This document shows positions 8,016-16,469 of a stretch of 28,559 bases of DNA, one piece after another. The stretch is from positions 31,756-60,314 of the forward strand of contig DDPM01000004.1 of the NCBI GenBank assembly GCA_002342165.1, given 5' to 3'. This DNA is from Hylemonella sp. UBA2468. GTDB lineage: Bacteria > Pseudomonadota > Gammaproteobacteria > Burkholderiales > Burkholderiaceae_C. The notes beneath the pieces were generated by a model. That model did not search any database. It saw nothing but the letters and a program-made list of their open reading frames with translations, and was not told where the DNA came from. Position 1 is the first letter of the stretch, and each line of letters starts with the position of its first letter. A program made the position numbers and the translations under genes.

Positions 8016-8250
8016 TTGGAGCTCCACTTTGCTTTCAACCATTCATACACCGCTTGAACCTGCGCTTGGGTCGTGCCCGTTTTAGGGTTACACAGAATAA
8101 GCTGTTCGCAGTCTTTAGGGAACTCTAAAACCGCGTCATCCAGAGCCCGCCAAGGCCTGCACCAGGAGTTGCACTTGGGTGAACACCACCGTGGGCTTAT
8201 TGGCCGAATGGAGCACACCATCAAAGACGATTTTCTCTACCAATAATCAC
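8009..8250 (-). pseudogene. Probable remnant of a LysR-type regulator C terminus
   Basis: Reading the minus strand from 8250 gives three short protein-like pieces in different frames: VIIGRENRL before a stop, then VFDGVLHSANKPTVVFTQVQ continuing LLVQALAGSG before a stop, then ALDDAVLEFPKDCEQLILCN continuing to VQAVYEWLKAKW. The last piece resembles the end of a LysR-type effector domain (hydrophobic strand, short loop, then an amphipathic helix with EWL). The breaks look like single-base shifts and deletions. The last frame runs into the start of the repeat-protein gene. The LysR assignment is by pattern only. That the stretch is broken coding sequence is more certain than its identity. Confidence 0.4.
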
Positions 8251-8271
8251 ATCGGGCGTATTCACTGGGTC

Positions 8272-8706
8272 TTAATTCAGTTTGAAAAGACCGGTGGCTT
8301 CTAGGTCCAGCACTTCAATATCAATGGCGTTGTGCAACTGCCAGCGCCAACGCAAAATGCCAAGGCTGGGGTTAGTTCGTGAAATACGGGTCTCCAGCAC
8401 GGTCGCACTCAAGCGCAACACATCTCCGGGTCTTACCGGGTGGAGCCACTTTATGTAAGCCAAGCCTGGGGAGGCATACGACTCTGAACCTGCCAAAAAT
8501 GTATCGGCCGCCAAGCGCATGGAGATGCAGCAGGTGTGCCAGCCACTGGCAATCAAACCTTCAAACGGTCCTCTTGCCGCCGCTTCAGGGTCGGTATGAA
8601 ACCACTGTGGATCCCATTTCTTCGCAAAATCCAAAACTTCGATCTCGCTCAACACATAGGGACCAGCAGCTAGTACTTGACCTGTTTGAAAATCAGCAAA
8701 CTTCAT
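8272..8706 (-). CDS. MaoC-like hot-dog-fold dehydratase
   Basis: This 144-residue protein has the MaoC/(R)-hydratase hot-dog signature: FAKKWDPQWFHTDPEAAARG, then FEGLIASGWHTCCISMRLAA (residues about 28-67), and KWLHPVRPGDVLRLSATVLE near residues 86-105. Such enzymes hydrate enoyl-CoA thioesters or act as thioesterases on aromatic CoA esters. It begins 13 bases after the stop of the 3-hydroxyacyl-CoA dehydrogenase gene, so the two form one minus-strand unit. Hydration followed by oxidation of a beta-hydroxyacyl-CoA is a coherent pair and could serve the ring-cleavage steps of the divergent aminobenzoyl-CoA operon. The exact substrate cannot be read from sequence. Confidence 0.85.
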   Translation of the reverse strand: MKFADFQTGQVLAAGPYVLSEIEVLDFAKKWDPQWFHTDPEAAARGPFEGLIASGWHTCCISMRLAADTFLAGSESYASPGLAYIKWLHPVRPGDVLRLSATVLETRISRTNPSLGILRWRWQLHNAIDIEVLDLEATGLFKLN

Positions 8707-8719
8707 CAGCCACTCCTAT

Positions 8720-10216
8720 TCAAACAGGACGTTGCAACCAAGGGCTGACCCGGTAGCGCTCGCCTCGGTAGCAAGCATCCAATGCATTTAAAACAGCCAA
8801 AACGCGGGTACGTCCCATTCGATCCAACCAATCAAAAGGACCCGCAGGGTAATTCACACCCAGCTTCATGGCAGCGTTGGCTCCCTCAGGGGTACAAACA
8901 CCTTGCAGCACAGCATCGGCGGCTTCATTAACCAGCATGGCTAAGGTACGCGCCACCACCAAACCCGGTGTATCGGATACCCGCACAGGCGCATAGCCCA
9001 GTGCGTGCAGCACCGCAGATGCAATTCCTGAAGCAGCCTCACTGCCCGCACAGGCAAACGCTAAGGCACCGTCTGAAACAGCTGGCAGTTCATCAAATAC
9101 CACCACCTCTTTCAAACCCGCTTCTTTCGCAACTTGCCAAGCAGGTCGACCATCGGTTAGATGCAACTGTAAATCTTCCACCTCGATGCCGATCCAGTTA
9201 CTGCCAAGGACCCGTGAGTGGGTTTTACTACCAAGGTACCGACTTAGGGCTGATGCTAAACAGTCGGCTACAACACCGCTGCCATGCAGCACCCATTGAG
9301 CAGTTGCAGGCAAAGTAAACGTCAGCGAATCATCCAGTGCAGGTGCACCGCCGGGATAGCTATAAAAACCTCGGCCTGTTTTGCGCCCCAACAAACCTCC
9401 GTCCACCAACTCACGTTGCACCAAGCTGGGTGTGAAGCGTCGGTCAAAAAAATTAGCTTCAAAAACGGACTGCGTGACCAAAAAATTGGTGTCATGACCA
9501 ATGAGATCCATCAACTCGCATGGCCCCATGCGAAAACCAGCACCGCGTAACACCAAATCCAATTGTTCAGGACGTGCCGCCTGCTCTTGAAGCAAGGCCA
9601 AGCTCTCCGCGTAGAAAGGTCGTGCAATGCGGTTGACGATGAAACCTGGTGTGGAGCGGGCATAAACTGCAGTTTTACCCCATGCGCCAGCTAAATCAAA
9701 AATGCTCTGGGCCACTGCGGCATCAGTTTGTAAACCTGATACCACCTCAACCAACTTCATCAATGGCACTGGGTTGAAAAAGTGCATTCCCACCACCCGT
9801 GAGGGATACTTCAAACCATTGGCAATTGCGGTCACCGACAGCGATGAGGTATTGGTAGCCAATACGCAATGCTCACCCACCAAAGCCTCTAGTTCTTGAA
9901 ACAAGCTGCGTTTGACGGAGAGGTTTTCTACAATTGCCTCCACCACAAGGCTCACATGAGCGGCATCACGGAGATGTGTCACGGGCGTGATGCGTGACAA
10001 AAGAGTCTGTACAGCTTCTGTCGTCATCTTATTTTTAGCTACTAGCGTAGCCAAGCTTTCAGCAAGTTTGAGTTTGGCTAGTGCGGCGGCTTCGTCACGC
10101 GAGTCGTAAACCAACACGTGATGGCCTGATTGCGCAGCAACTTGAGCAATTCCGATGCCCATGATGCCCGCCCCCACCACCAGAACGGGAGCTTGGTGTA
10201 AGTTGAGTGTGTTCAT
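8720..10216 (-). CDS. 3-hydroxyacyl-CoA dehydrogenase, two-domain (PaaH-like)
   Basis: The 498-residue enzyme oxidises 3-hydroxyacyl-CoA with NAD. The N-terminal Rossmann motif is VLVVGAGIMGIGIAQVA, the middle carries VEAIVENLSVKRSLFQELE and LATNTSSLSVTAIA, and the catalytic histidine lies in GMHFFNPVPLMKLVEVV. A second, partial copy of the helical domain occupies the C terminus (PGLVVARTLAMLVNEAADAV, then GVNYPAGPFDWLDRMG). This long layout is typical of PaaH/PaaC-like enzymes of aromatic-CoA degradation. The open frame reaches 10348, but I start at ATG 10216 (MNTLNLHQAPVLVVGAG), as the extra N-terminal stretch crosses the end of a broken enoyl-CoA hydratase in another frame. The only gene closely following it is the MaoC-like gene. 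Confidence 0.92.
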   Translation of the reverse strand: MNTLNLHQAPVLVVGAGIMGIGIAQVAAQSGHHVLVYDSRDEAAALAKLKLAESLATLVAKNKMTTEAVQTLLSRITPVTHLRDAAHVSLVVEAIVENLSVKRSLFQELEALVGEHCVLATNTSSLSVTAIANGLKYPSRVVGMHFFNPVPLMKLVEVVSGLQTDAAVAQSIFDLAGAWGKTAVYARSTPGFIVNRIARPFYAESLALLQEQAARPEQLDLVLRGAGFRMGPCELMDLIGHDTNFLVTQSVFEANFFDRRFTPSLVQRELVDGGLLGRKTGRGFYSYPGGAPALDDSLTFTLPATAQWVLHGSGVVADCLASALSRYLGSKTHSRVLGSNWIGIEVEDLQLHLTDGRPAWQVAKEAGLKEVVVFDELPAVSDGALAFACAGSEAASGIASAVLHALGYAPVRVSDTPGLVVARTLAMLVNEAADAVLQGVCTPEGANAAMKLGVNYPAGPFDWLDRMGRTRVLAVLNALDACYRGERYRVSPWLQRPV

Positions 10217-10238
10217 CGAAATGTCAGTTAGAGTCTCT

Positions 10239-10450
10239 TTAGGATGGTATCCATTTTGGGGGACGCTTACCCAATAAAATGGCGAGGCCTTCACGAGCCT
10301 CTTCTGCACCTCGCACGCGAGCAGTGGTACTTGCAGTAAGAACTTCATCAGACACAGGTGCCAAATTTGGCTTCACTCACCGCAACGCTGACGTTTTCAG
10401 CCACCAAGGCCACATCGCAAGCACAGGTCAAGCCCACGCCACCTCCCAAG
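10239..10450 (-). pseudogene. Enoyl-CoA hydratase pseudogene (internal deletion and frameshift)
   Basis: On the minus strand, 10446 to about 10355 reads GGGVGLTCACDVALVAENVS then VAVSEAKFG. This is the oxyanion-hole loop and following strand of a crotonase-family hydratase, and it soon hits a stop. In the next frame, APVSDEVLTASTTARVRGAE then EAREGLAILLGKRPPKWIPS follows to a TAA at 10241-10239, which is a typical C terminus of the same family. About 80-90 residues normally found between these blocks are absent, and the frame changes at the junction near 10350-10360. Upstream of 10450 no clean N-terminal half is visible. The remnant ends 22 bases before the dehydrogenase start, suggesting a former hydratase-dehydrogenase-MaoC operon. 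Confidence 0.85.
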
Positions 10451-10709
10451 TCAAGAAGAACTCTCCACCATCACCTGCCCTGTGCTTGCAGTCTAGGGAC
10501 TTAATGACGAATACAGCATTTTGGCTCAGATTCGAAATATTCAACACCATGTGCCAAATGGTGAATTGCTGGAACTAGAAGCTTGCGGCCATTCGCCTCA
10601 CCGTGGTTTGAAGGTCAAGGGTAAGCACCAATGACCATCTCCTCCCGCATCCTCACAATTGATTGAAACTTAAACATTTCAGAATTAAAGCATTTGAATA
10701 GGATTTGCC
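10451..10709. promoter_or_regulatory. Divergent control region of the aminobenzoyl-CoA operon
   Basis: This non-coding stretch lies upstream of the monooxygenase/reductase gene and is AT-rich in its last 60 bases. It contains an inverted repeat TGAAA-N8-TTTCA at 10664-10681, about 28 bases before the start codon, with the size and position expected of an operator for the MarR-type regulator encoded in the same operon. AGGA lies six bases before ATG 10710. The operator assignment is inference. I saw no second copy of the motif elsewhere by eye. Confidence 0.4.
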
Positions 10710-13094
10710 ATGAAAATTGTTTGCATCGGAGGAGGACCCGCAGGTCTGTATTTCGGACTGCTGATGAAAAAACTCAATCCGATCCATGACGTCACTGTTG
10801 TCGAACGAAATAAACCCTACGACACGTTTGGCTGGGGCGTGGTGTTCTCCGATGCCACCATGGACAATATGCGACTTTGGGATGTGCAAACTGCAAATGA
10901 GATCCAAAAAGCCTTCAACCACTGGGACGATATTGAACTGCTGTTCAAAGGCAAGCGCATCCGCTCTGGCGGACATGGTTTTGTAGGGATTGGCCGCAAG
11001 CGCTTGCTCAATATCCTGCAGCAGCGCTGCGAGACACTCGGCGTCAATTTGTTGTTTGAGCGTGAGTCAGATACCGACGAGACCTATCCCGATGCAGATT
11101 TGGTGATTGCCAGCGACGGCATCAACTCCAGCATCCGCAACAAATACCATGAGGTATTCAAACCCGACATCGTGGTACGTCCCAACCGTTACATCTGGCT
11201 CGGCACCAACCGCCTTTATGACGCCTTCACGTTCGACTTCCGTAAAACCGAACACGGCTGGTTTCAAGCGCACATCTACAAGTTCGACGAAAACACTTCC
11301 ACGTTCATCGTAGAGTGCCCAGAGCACATCTGGCTGGCACACGGCCTAGACAGGGCAGACCAACAGCAATCCATTGACTTCTGCGAACAACTATTTGCCG
11401 ACAACCTGCAAGGTCACAAACTGATGACAAATGCCCGCCACCTGCGGGGCTCAGCTTGGTTGAATTTCCAACGCGTGGTGTGCGATCAGTGGTGGTTGAA
11501 AAACAGCCAGGGCAGCCATGTTGTACTGATGGGTGATGCCGTCCACACCGCCCACTTTGCAATCGGCTCTGGCACCAAACTTGCCTTAGAGGATGCGATC
11601 GAATTGGTACGCCAATTCCGCGATCACGGTGACGATGCGTCCCAACTCAGTCAAGTTTTAAAGCACTACCAAGAGGCTCGTCGCATCGAAACCTTGCGTT
11701 TGCAAAACGCAGCATGGAATGCGATGGAATGGTTTGAGGTATGCGGTGAACGCTACTGCGATCAGTTTGAGCCTGAACAATTCATGTACTCCATGCTCAC
11801 GCGCAGCCAACGAATAGGCCACGAAAACCTTCGCTTGCGTGACAGGGGATGGATAGAAAGCTACGAGCACTGGTTCAGCCAACGTGCAGGAGCCCAACCC
11901 AGCGCAATGCCGACGCCACCGATGTTCACGCCGCTGGCTGTGCGCTCGGTCACCTTGAAAAATCGTGTCGTTGTCTCGCCCATGGCGCAGTACAGCTCAG
12001 AACATGGCGTCGCGGGGGACTATCATCTGGTGCATCTAGGCGCACGTGCGATGGGTGGCGCGGCCCTAGTGTTTGCCGAAATGACCTGCGTCAGCCCTGA
12101 TGCCCGCATCACCCCCGGCTGCCCAGGCTTGTGGAACGACGCACACACAGAGGCTTGGCGCCGTATCACGCAATGGGTTCACATTCACAGCGATGCCAAG
12201 ATGGCGGTTCAGATCGGACATGCCGGCGCGAAAGGCGCCACGCGTCGCGCGTGGGACGGCATTGACAAACCCCTGACCCCAGAGGACAGCGAGCCCGCAT
12301 GGCCATTGATCTCCGCATCGCCCCAGCAATACCTCGAAGGTGAAAGCGCTTGGTCACGCGCGATGACGCGTGAGGACATGGACCGTGTCAAGGCCGACTT
12401 TGTCGCCGCCACGCAGCGCGCTGCGCAAGCTGGATTTGATTGGCTCGAGCTGCATTGCGCGCACGGCTATTTGTTGTCGTCATTTATTTCGCCACTCACC
12501 AACCAACGAGAGGACGATTACGGTGGCTCGCTGGCCAACCGTCTGCGCTACCCGCTGGAGGTATTCACAGCAGTACGCGCCTCATGGCCCGAGCATCTGC
12601 CGATGTCGGTGCGCATCTCGGCACATGATTGGGTTGAGGGCGGCATCACCCCGAAAGATGCGGTCGATATCGCCCGCGCCTTCAAGGCTGCAGGCGCAGA
12701 TCTGATCGACTGCTCGTCAGGTCAAGTCAGCAAAAAAGAAACGCCGACCTTTGGCCGCATGTTCCAAACCCCCTTTGCTGACCGCATTCGCCAAGAGGCG
12801 GGGATCAGCACCATCGCAGTCGGCGCGATCAGCGAGGCCGACCACGTCAACAGCATCATCGCAGCGGGGCGTGCTGATTTATGTGCCATTGCGCGTCCAC
12901 ATCTAGCCAACCCGGCATGGACGTTGACCGAGGCTGCACGCATTGGATTTAGCGGCATCGCTTGGCCCCAACCGTATCGCTCTGGCAAGGGCCAATTAGA
13001 AGCCAATTTCTCGCGTGACAAAGCGCAAATGGTCGGACAAATCGAGCAAGCCCGTCAAGCTGGATATCGTAACGCGAGCCTCACCGATGTCTGA
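10710..13094 (+). CDS. abmA: 2-aminobenzoyl-CoA monooxygenase/reductase (FAD monooxygenase-OYE fusion)
   Basis: This 794-residue flavoprotein is a fusion. Residues 1 to about 395 form a class A FAD monooxygenase: [17 protein letters not shown] (residues 6-22), [12 protein letters not shown], and the second FAD motif [13 protein letters not shown] near residue 273. From about residue 408 an old-yellow-enzyme/2,4-dienoyl-CoA-reductase barrel follows ([20 protein letters not shown], the HxxH pair in [14 protein letters not shown] near residue 580, then [11 protein letters not shown]). Known proteins of this architecture hydroxylate 2-aminobenzoyl-CoA and then reduce the ring to a non-aromatic 2-amino-5-oxocyclohexene-1-carbonyl-CoA; databases also call them salicylyl-CoA 5-hydroxylase/oxidoreductase. 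The ligase and RidA-like gene in the operon favour aminobenzoate. The C-terminal stop overlaps the SDR start by 8 bases. The symbol is from memory of the Aromatoleum (Azoarcus) evansii cluster. Confidence 0.88.
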   Translation: MKIVCIGGGPAGLYFGLLMKKLNPIHDVTVVERNKPYDTFGWGVVFSDATMDNMRLWDVQTANEIQKAFNHWDDIELLFKGKRIRSGGHGFVGIGRKRLLNILQQRCETLGVNLLFERESDTDETYPDADLVIASDGINSSIRNKYHEVFKPDIVVRPNRYIWLGTNRLYDAFTFDFRKTEHGWFQAHIYKFDENTSTFIVECPEHIWLAHGLDRADQQQSIDFCEQLFADNLQGHKLMTNARHLRGSAWLNFQRVVCDQWWLKNSQGSHVVLMGDAVHTAHFAIGSGTKLALEDAIELVRQFRDHGDDASQLSQVLKHYQEARRIETLRLQNAAWNAMEWFEVCGERYCDQFEPEQFMYSMLTRSQRIGHENLRLRDRGWIESYEHWFSQRAGAQPSAMPTPPMFTPLAVRSVTLKNRVVVSPMAQYSSEHGVAGDYHLVHLGARAMGGAALVFAEMTCVSPDARITPGCPGLWNDAHTEAWRRITQWVHIHSDAKMAVQIGHAGAKGATRRAWDGIDKPLTPEDSEPAWPLISASPQQYLEGESAWSRAMTREDMDRVKADFVAATQRAAQAGFDWLELHCAHGYLLSSFISPLTNQREDDYGGSLANRLRYPLEVFTAVRASWPEHLPMSVRISAHDWVEGGITPKDAVDIARAFKAAGADLIDCSSGQVSKKETPTFGRMFQTPFADRIRQEAGISTIAVGAISEADHVNSIIAAGRADLCAIARPHLANPAWTLTEAARIGFSGIAWPQPYRSGKGQLEANFSRDKAQMVGQIEQARQAGYRNASLTDV

Positions 13095-13893
13095 CATACA
13101 AGCACCTCCTCAACGTCATGCCCTGATCACGGGCGCCGGCAGCGGCATTGGCGCGGCCATTGCGCTCGCTCTAGCGCATCAAGACTGTCGAGTCACGCTT
13201 GCAGGGCGTTCGCATGAACGTCTGGAAGCACAGGCCGAACAAATGCGTGCACAAATTCCTCAGCTGTCGGTTTGTTTGGCGACAATGAACGTAACCCAAC
13301 CAGCGTCCGTTAAGGCTGCGGTAGAACTAGCGCAAGCACAGTTGGGGCCCATCCATATTCTGGTGAACAACGCAGGACAAGCCGTGAGCCAACCTTTTGG
13401 CAAAACCGATGTCACGCTGTGGCAGCAAATGCTCGATGTGAATCTGAGCGGCACCTACCACTGCATACAGGCGGTACTGCCTGAGATGCTCCAAGCAGCG
13501 CATCAAGGGATACCGGGGCGCATCATCAACATCGCCAGCACCGCAGGACTCAAAGGCTATGCCTACGTCAGCGCATATGTGGCTGCAAAACACGGCGTCA
13601 TCGGCTTGACCAAAGCCCTCGCCCTTGAACTCGCCGGCAAGGGCGTTACGGTCAATGCACTCTGTCCGGGTTACACCGAAACCGATATCGTGCGCAACGC
13701 CATTGAAAACATCACCCAAAAGACTGGTCAGACCGAGAATCAAGCTCGCCAAACACTGGTTGCCCGCAACCCCCAACAGCGTTTGGTTCAGCCTCAAGAA
13801 GTTGCGCAAAGCGTACTCTGGTTGTGCGCAAAGGGCAGCGATGCGATCAATGGACAAGCGTTGGCCATCGACGGCGGGGAGCTGGCAGGATGA
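13087..13893 (+). CDS. Short-chain dehydrogenase (probable 3-hydroxyacyl-CoA dehydrogenase)
   Basis: A classical SDR of 268 residues with cofactor motif TGAGSGIG (15-22), NNAG (94-97), catalytic Ser151 in [10 protein letters not shown], and Tyr164/Lys168 in YVAAK. The C-terminal part has [10 protein letters not shown] and a final AIDGGELAG. The start at ATG 13087 overlaps the previous stop by 8 bases; a longer frame from 13015 lies inside the monooxygenase gene and adds no homologous sequence. In CoA-dependent aminobenzoate degradation an alcohol of a beta-oxidation-like intermediate must be oxidised, and this gene is the likely in-operon enzyme. The minus-strand PaaH-like enzyme could overlap in function. 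Glycine-rich motif spacing suggests NAD(H) or NADP(H), which I cannot decide. Confidence 0.88.
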   Translation: MSDIQAPPQRHALITGAGSGIGAAIALALAHQDCRVTLAGRSHERLEAQAEQMRAQIPQLSVCLATMNVTQPASVKAAVELAQAQLGPIHILVNNAGQAVSQPFGKTDVTLWQQMLDVNLSGTYHCIQAVLPEMLQAAHQGIPGRIINIASTAGLKGYAYVSAYVAAKHGVIGLTKALALELAGKGVTVNALCPGYTETDIVRNAIENITQKTGQTENQARQTLVARNPQQRLVQPQEVAQSVLWLCAKGSDAINGQALAIDGGELAG

Positions 13894-14396
13894 GAACCGC
13901 ACAAGCCTCATCACTGATGACCGATATGGAAGTTCGGGCTCATGCAGATCACCATGCCTCTTTGCGTCTGTGGCTGCGTTTGCTGTCCTGCACCACCCGC
14001 ATAGAGGACACGATTCGCCAGCGACTTCGCGAAAAATTTGCAATCACTCTGCCCCGATTCGACTTGATGGCCCAACTCGAACGGGAGCCAAAAGGCCTGC
14101 CGATGAGTGAGTTGTCGCGCCGCATGATGGTCACCGGTGGCAATGTCACCAACATCGTCGATCAGCTGGAGCAAGAACGCTTGGTGCTGCGTCAGAGCCA
14201 GCCCGGTGATCGGCGCGCATTTCGCGTCAGCCTCACTGCGTCAGGGCGCAAGATATTCAGCGCCATGGCCCAAGAGCATGAAGACTGGGTCGTTGAACTA
14301 CTGTCACCCTTGAGCGAACGCCAACAAAAACAGCTGCACGAATTACTCAACACCCTCAAAGCTGGACAAGCTTTACAACACAAGGAGTTCGTATGA
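13890..14396 (+). CDS. MarR-family transcriptional regulator
   Basis: The 168-residue protein has the MarR winged helix: [20 protein letters not shown], then [20 protein letters not shown] (recognition helix), then [20 protein letters not shown] (wing), with dimerisation helices at both ends. MarR regulators of aromatic degradation often repress their own operon and release DNA on binding an aryl-CoA. I take ATG 13890, which overlaps the SDR stop as ATGA and has GGAG upstream. ATG 13917 ([13 protein letters not shown]) is a possible alternative. The stop overlaps the next start as ATGA. A regulator in the middle of a catabolic operon implies autoregulation. The inverted repeat at 10664-10681 is a candidate target. 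Confidence 0.88.
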   Translation: MRTAQASSLMTDMEVRAHADHHASLRLWLRLLSCTTRIEDTIRQRLREKFAITLPRFDLMAQLEREPKGLPMSELSRRMMVTGGNVTNIVDQLEQERLVLRQSQPGDRRAFRVSLTASGRKIFSAMAQEHEDWVVELLSPLSERQQKQLHELLNTLKAGQALQHKEFV

Positions 14397-15253
14397 CGAC
14401 ACGCTATCTCCCTGGACAGCCACATCAACTGCCTAGACATAACACCCCCATGGCTGCCTACAAGCCCGAGCATTTCTTGCTCAGGGTTGAAGATGGCGTG
14501 GCCACGATCAGCCTGAATCGTCCCGAGCGTAAAAACCCCTTGTCCTTTGATTCGTATGCCGAACTCCGCGACTTCTTCAGAGCCTTGGCCTATGCACCCG
14601 ACATCCATGCAGTGGTCCTTACAGGATCGGGCGGCAATTTCTGTTCGGGCGGCGATGTGCACGAAATCATCGGCCCGCTGACAAAAATGGACATGCCAGG
14701 CTTGTTGACCTTTACCCGCATGACGGGTGATTTGGTCAAGGCGATGCGGGCTTGTCCACAACCCATCATTGCCGCCATCGACGGAGTGTGTGCTGGTGCT
14801 GGGGCAATTTTGGCAATGGCCTCCGATCTGCGCTACGGCAGCCCCAGCAGCAAAACTTATTTCTTATTCAACAAAGTAGGCTTGGCAGGTTGCGATATGG
14901 GCGCCTGCGCGCTTTTGCCACGCATCGTCGGACAAGGCCGCGCGAGCGAGTTGCTTTACAGCGGACGTGGTCTGGGCGCCGAAGAAGCTGAGCGCTGGGG
15001 CTTTTACAACCGTATCTTTGCATCAGAGAGTTTGTTGACCGAGGCCCAAGCCATGGCCGCCAGCATCGCCAAAGGCCCAACATTTGCCAATGGCATCACC
15101 AAGAAAATGCTGCATCAAGAGTGGAATATGGGCGTCGACGAGGCCATTGATGCCGAAGCGCAAGCCCAAGCCATCTGCATGGCCACCAACGACTTTCACC
15201 GCGCGTATCACGCCTTTGTTGACAAGCAAATACCTGTGTTTAAAGGAGATTGA
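14393..15253 (+). CDS. Enoyl-CoA hydratase/isomerase-family protein
   Basis: A crotonase-superfamily enzyme of 286 residues. Motifs: [20 protein letters not shown] (N-terminal strand), oxyanion-hole loops SGGDVHE (85-91) and GVCAGAG (131-137), then [20 protein letters not shown] (159-178), and the C-terminal trimerisation helices. The start at 14393 follows AGGAG with ideal spacing and overlaps the MarR stop. In the operon it may hydrate, isomerise or hydrolytically open the ring of the reduced aminobenzoyl-CoA product. The aspartate in GCDMGAC may be catalytic in place of the usual second glutamate of hydratases, which hints at a non-standard reaction. It is intact, unlike the enoyl-CoA hydratase remnant at 10239-10450. 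Confidence 0.88.
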   Translation: MTTRYLPGQPHQLPRHNTPMAAYKPEHFLLRVEDGVATISLNRPERKNPLSFDSYAELRDFFRALAYAPDIHAVVLTGSGGNFCSGGDVHEIIGPLTKMDMPGLLTFTRMTGDLVKAMRACPQPIIAAIDGVCAGAGAILAMASDLRYGSPSSKTYFLFNKVGLAGCDMGACALLPRIVGQGRASELLYSGRGLGAEEAERWGFYNRIFASESLLTEAQAMAASIAKGPTFANGITKKMLHQEWNMGVDEAIDAEAQAQAICMATNDFHRAYHAFVDKQIPVFKGD

Positions 15254-15255
15254 GC

Positions 15256-16428
15256 ATGTCCAATCACCCGCCTGAACTCGACTGGCCATTCTTTGACCCC
15301 ACCCATCGCGAATTCAAAGCGCAGCTCGATGTCTGGTGTCAAAGCCATCTGAAAGACACCCACCATGACGACAGTCGCAATGCAGTCGATGCAGAGTGCA
15401 TTCGCTTGGTCGGCTTGCTGGGCAGCGGCGGTTGGCTTCGGCATGCGGTGTCAGGTACGGCTTATGGTGCGTCCTCGGACTTGATAGATACACGCAAGCT
15501 CTGCCTGATACGCGAAACACTGGCATTTCACAACGGCTTGTCTGACTTTGCCTTTGCCATGCAAGGCTTAGGCACAGGCGCCATCAGTCTTTTTGGCACG
15601 TCTGAACAAAAACAACGCTATCTGCCGCGAGTGGTGTCGGGCGATGCGCTTTCCGCATTTGCATTGAGCGAGCCGCAAGCGGGCTCCGACGTGGCCGCCA
15701 TGCAGTGCAGCGCCAGTCTGACCGAAGGAGGCTATGTCCTGAATGGTCACAAAACTTGGATCTCGAACGGCGGCATTGCTGATTTTTACGTGGTGTTTGC
15801 GCGCACCGGCGAAGCACCGGGCGCAAAAGGCATCACCGCATTCATAGTCGATGCAGACTCGCCAGGCCTGCACATCGATGAACGCATTGATGTACTGGCA
15901 CCTCACCCGTTAGCGACGCTGAAATTCGATCAATGCAAAGTTTCGGCCGCACAACGCATTGGCGACGCTGGACAAGGCTTCAAAGTGGCGATGTCAACGC
16001 TCGATGTGTTTCGCACCTCGGTGGCAGCTGCAGCATTGGGTTTTGGTCGACGCGCAATGCACGAGGCAATTGCTTGGGCCCGTTCGCGTCAAATGTTTGG
16101 GCAAAGCTTGGGCGACTTTCAGATCACCCAAACCAAGATCGCGCAGATTGCCACGGCGCTGGATGCAGCCACCCTGCTCACTTATCGCGCAGCTTGGATG
16201 CGCGATCAAGGACATCGCATCACCCGTGAAGCGGCAATGGCCAAGATGACAGCTACGGAAAGCGCTCAGCAGGTCATCGACATGGCTGTGCAAATGCATG
16301 GCGGTATGGGGGTTCGCAAAGGACACATCATGGAATCGCTGTACCGAGAAATCCGTGCGTTGCGCATTTACGAAGGTGCCACGGAAGTGCAGCAACTGAT
16401 CATTGGCAAAGATGTGCTTAAGCGCTAA
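15256..16428 (+). CDS. Acyl-CoA dehydrogenase
   Basis: A 390-residue FAD enzyme of the acyl-CoA dehydrogenase family. Signature stretches are [60 protein letters not shown], and [20 protein letters not shown]. The catalytic base is Glu373 in [19 protein letters not shown] start at ATG 15256 ([14 protein letters not shown]), with GGAG seven bases upstream, three bases after the hydratase stop; the TTG at 15250 would overlap that stop and is less likely. It is expected to introduce a double bond in a dicarboxylic-type or alicyclic acyl-CoA intermediate after ring reduction. An electron-transfer flavoprotein must be supplied from elsewhere. Confidence 0.92.
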   Translation: MSNHPPELDWPFFDPTHREFKAQLDVWCQSHLKDTHHDDSRNAVDAECIRLVGLLGSGGWLRHAVSGTAYGASSDLIDTRKLCLIRETLAFHNGLSDFAFAMQGLGTGAISLFGTSEQKQRYLPRVVSGDALSAFALSEPQAGSDVAAMQCSASLTEGGYVLNGHKTWISNGGIADFYVVFARTGEAPGAKGITAFIVDADSPGLHIDERIDVLAPHPLATLKFDQCKVSAAQRIGDAGQGFKVAMSTLDVFRTSVAAAALGFGRRAMHEAIAWARSRQMFGQSLGDFQITQTKIAQIATALDAATLLTYRAAWMRDQGHRITREAAMAKMTATESAQQVIDMAVQMHGGMGVRKGHIMESLYREIRALRIYEGATEVQQLIIGKDVLKR

Positions 16429-16469
16429 GCGCATGCGCCTGCGACCGTTTTAAAAACCCGGGGACAGAC

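Noticed and set aside
10217..10348. N-terminal extension of the 3-hydroxyacyl-CoA dehydrogenase to 10348
   Set aside because: The same bases encode, in another frame, the C terminus of the enoyl-CoA hydratase pseudogene; family members begin near the Rossmann motif, as with ATG 10216.
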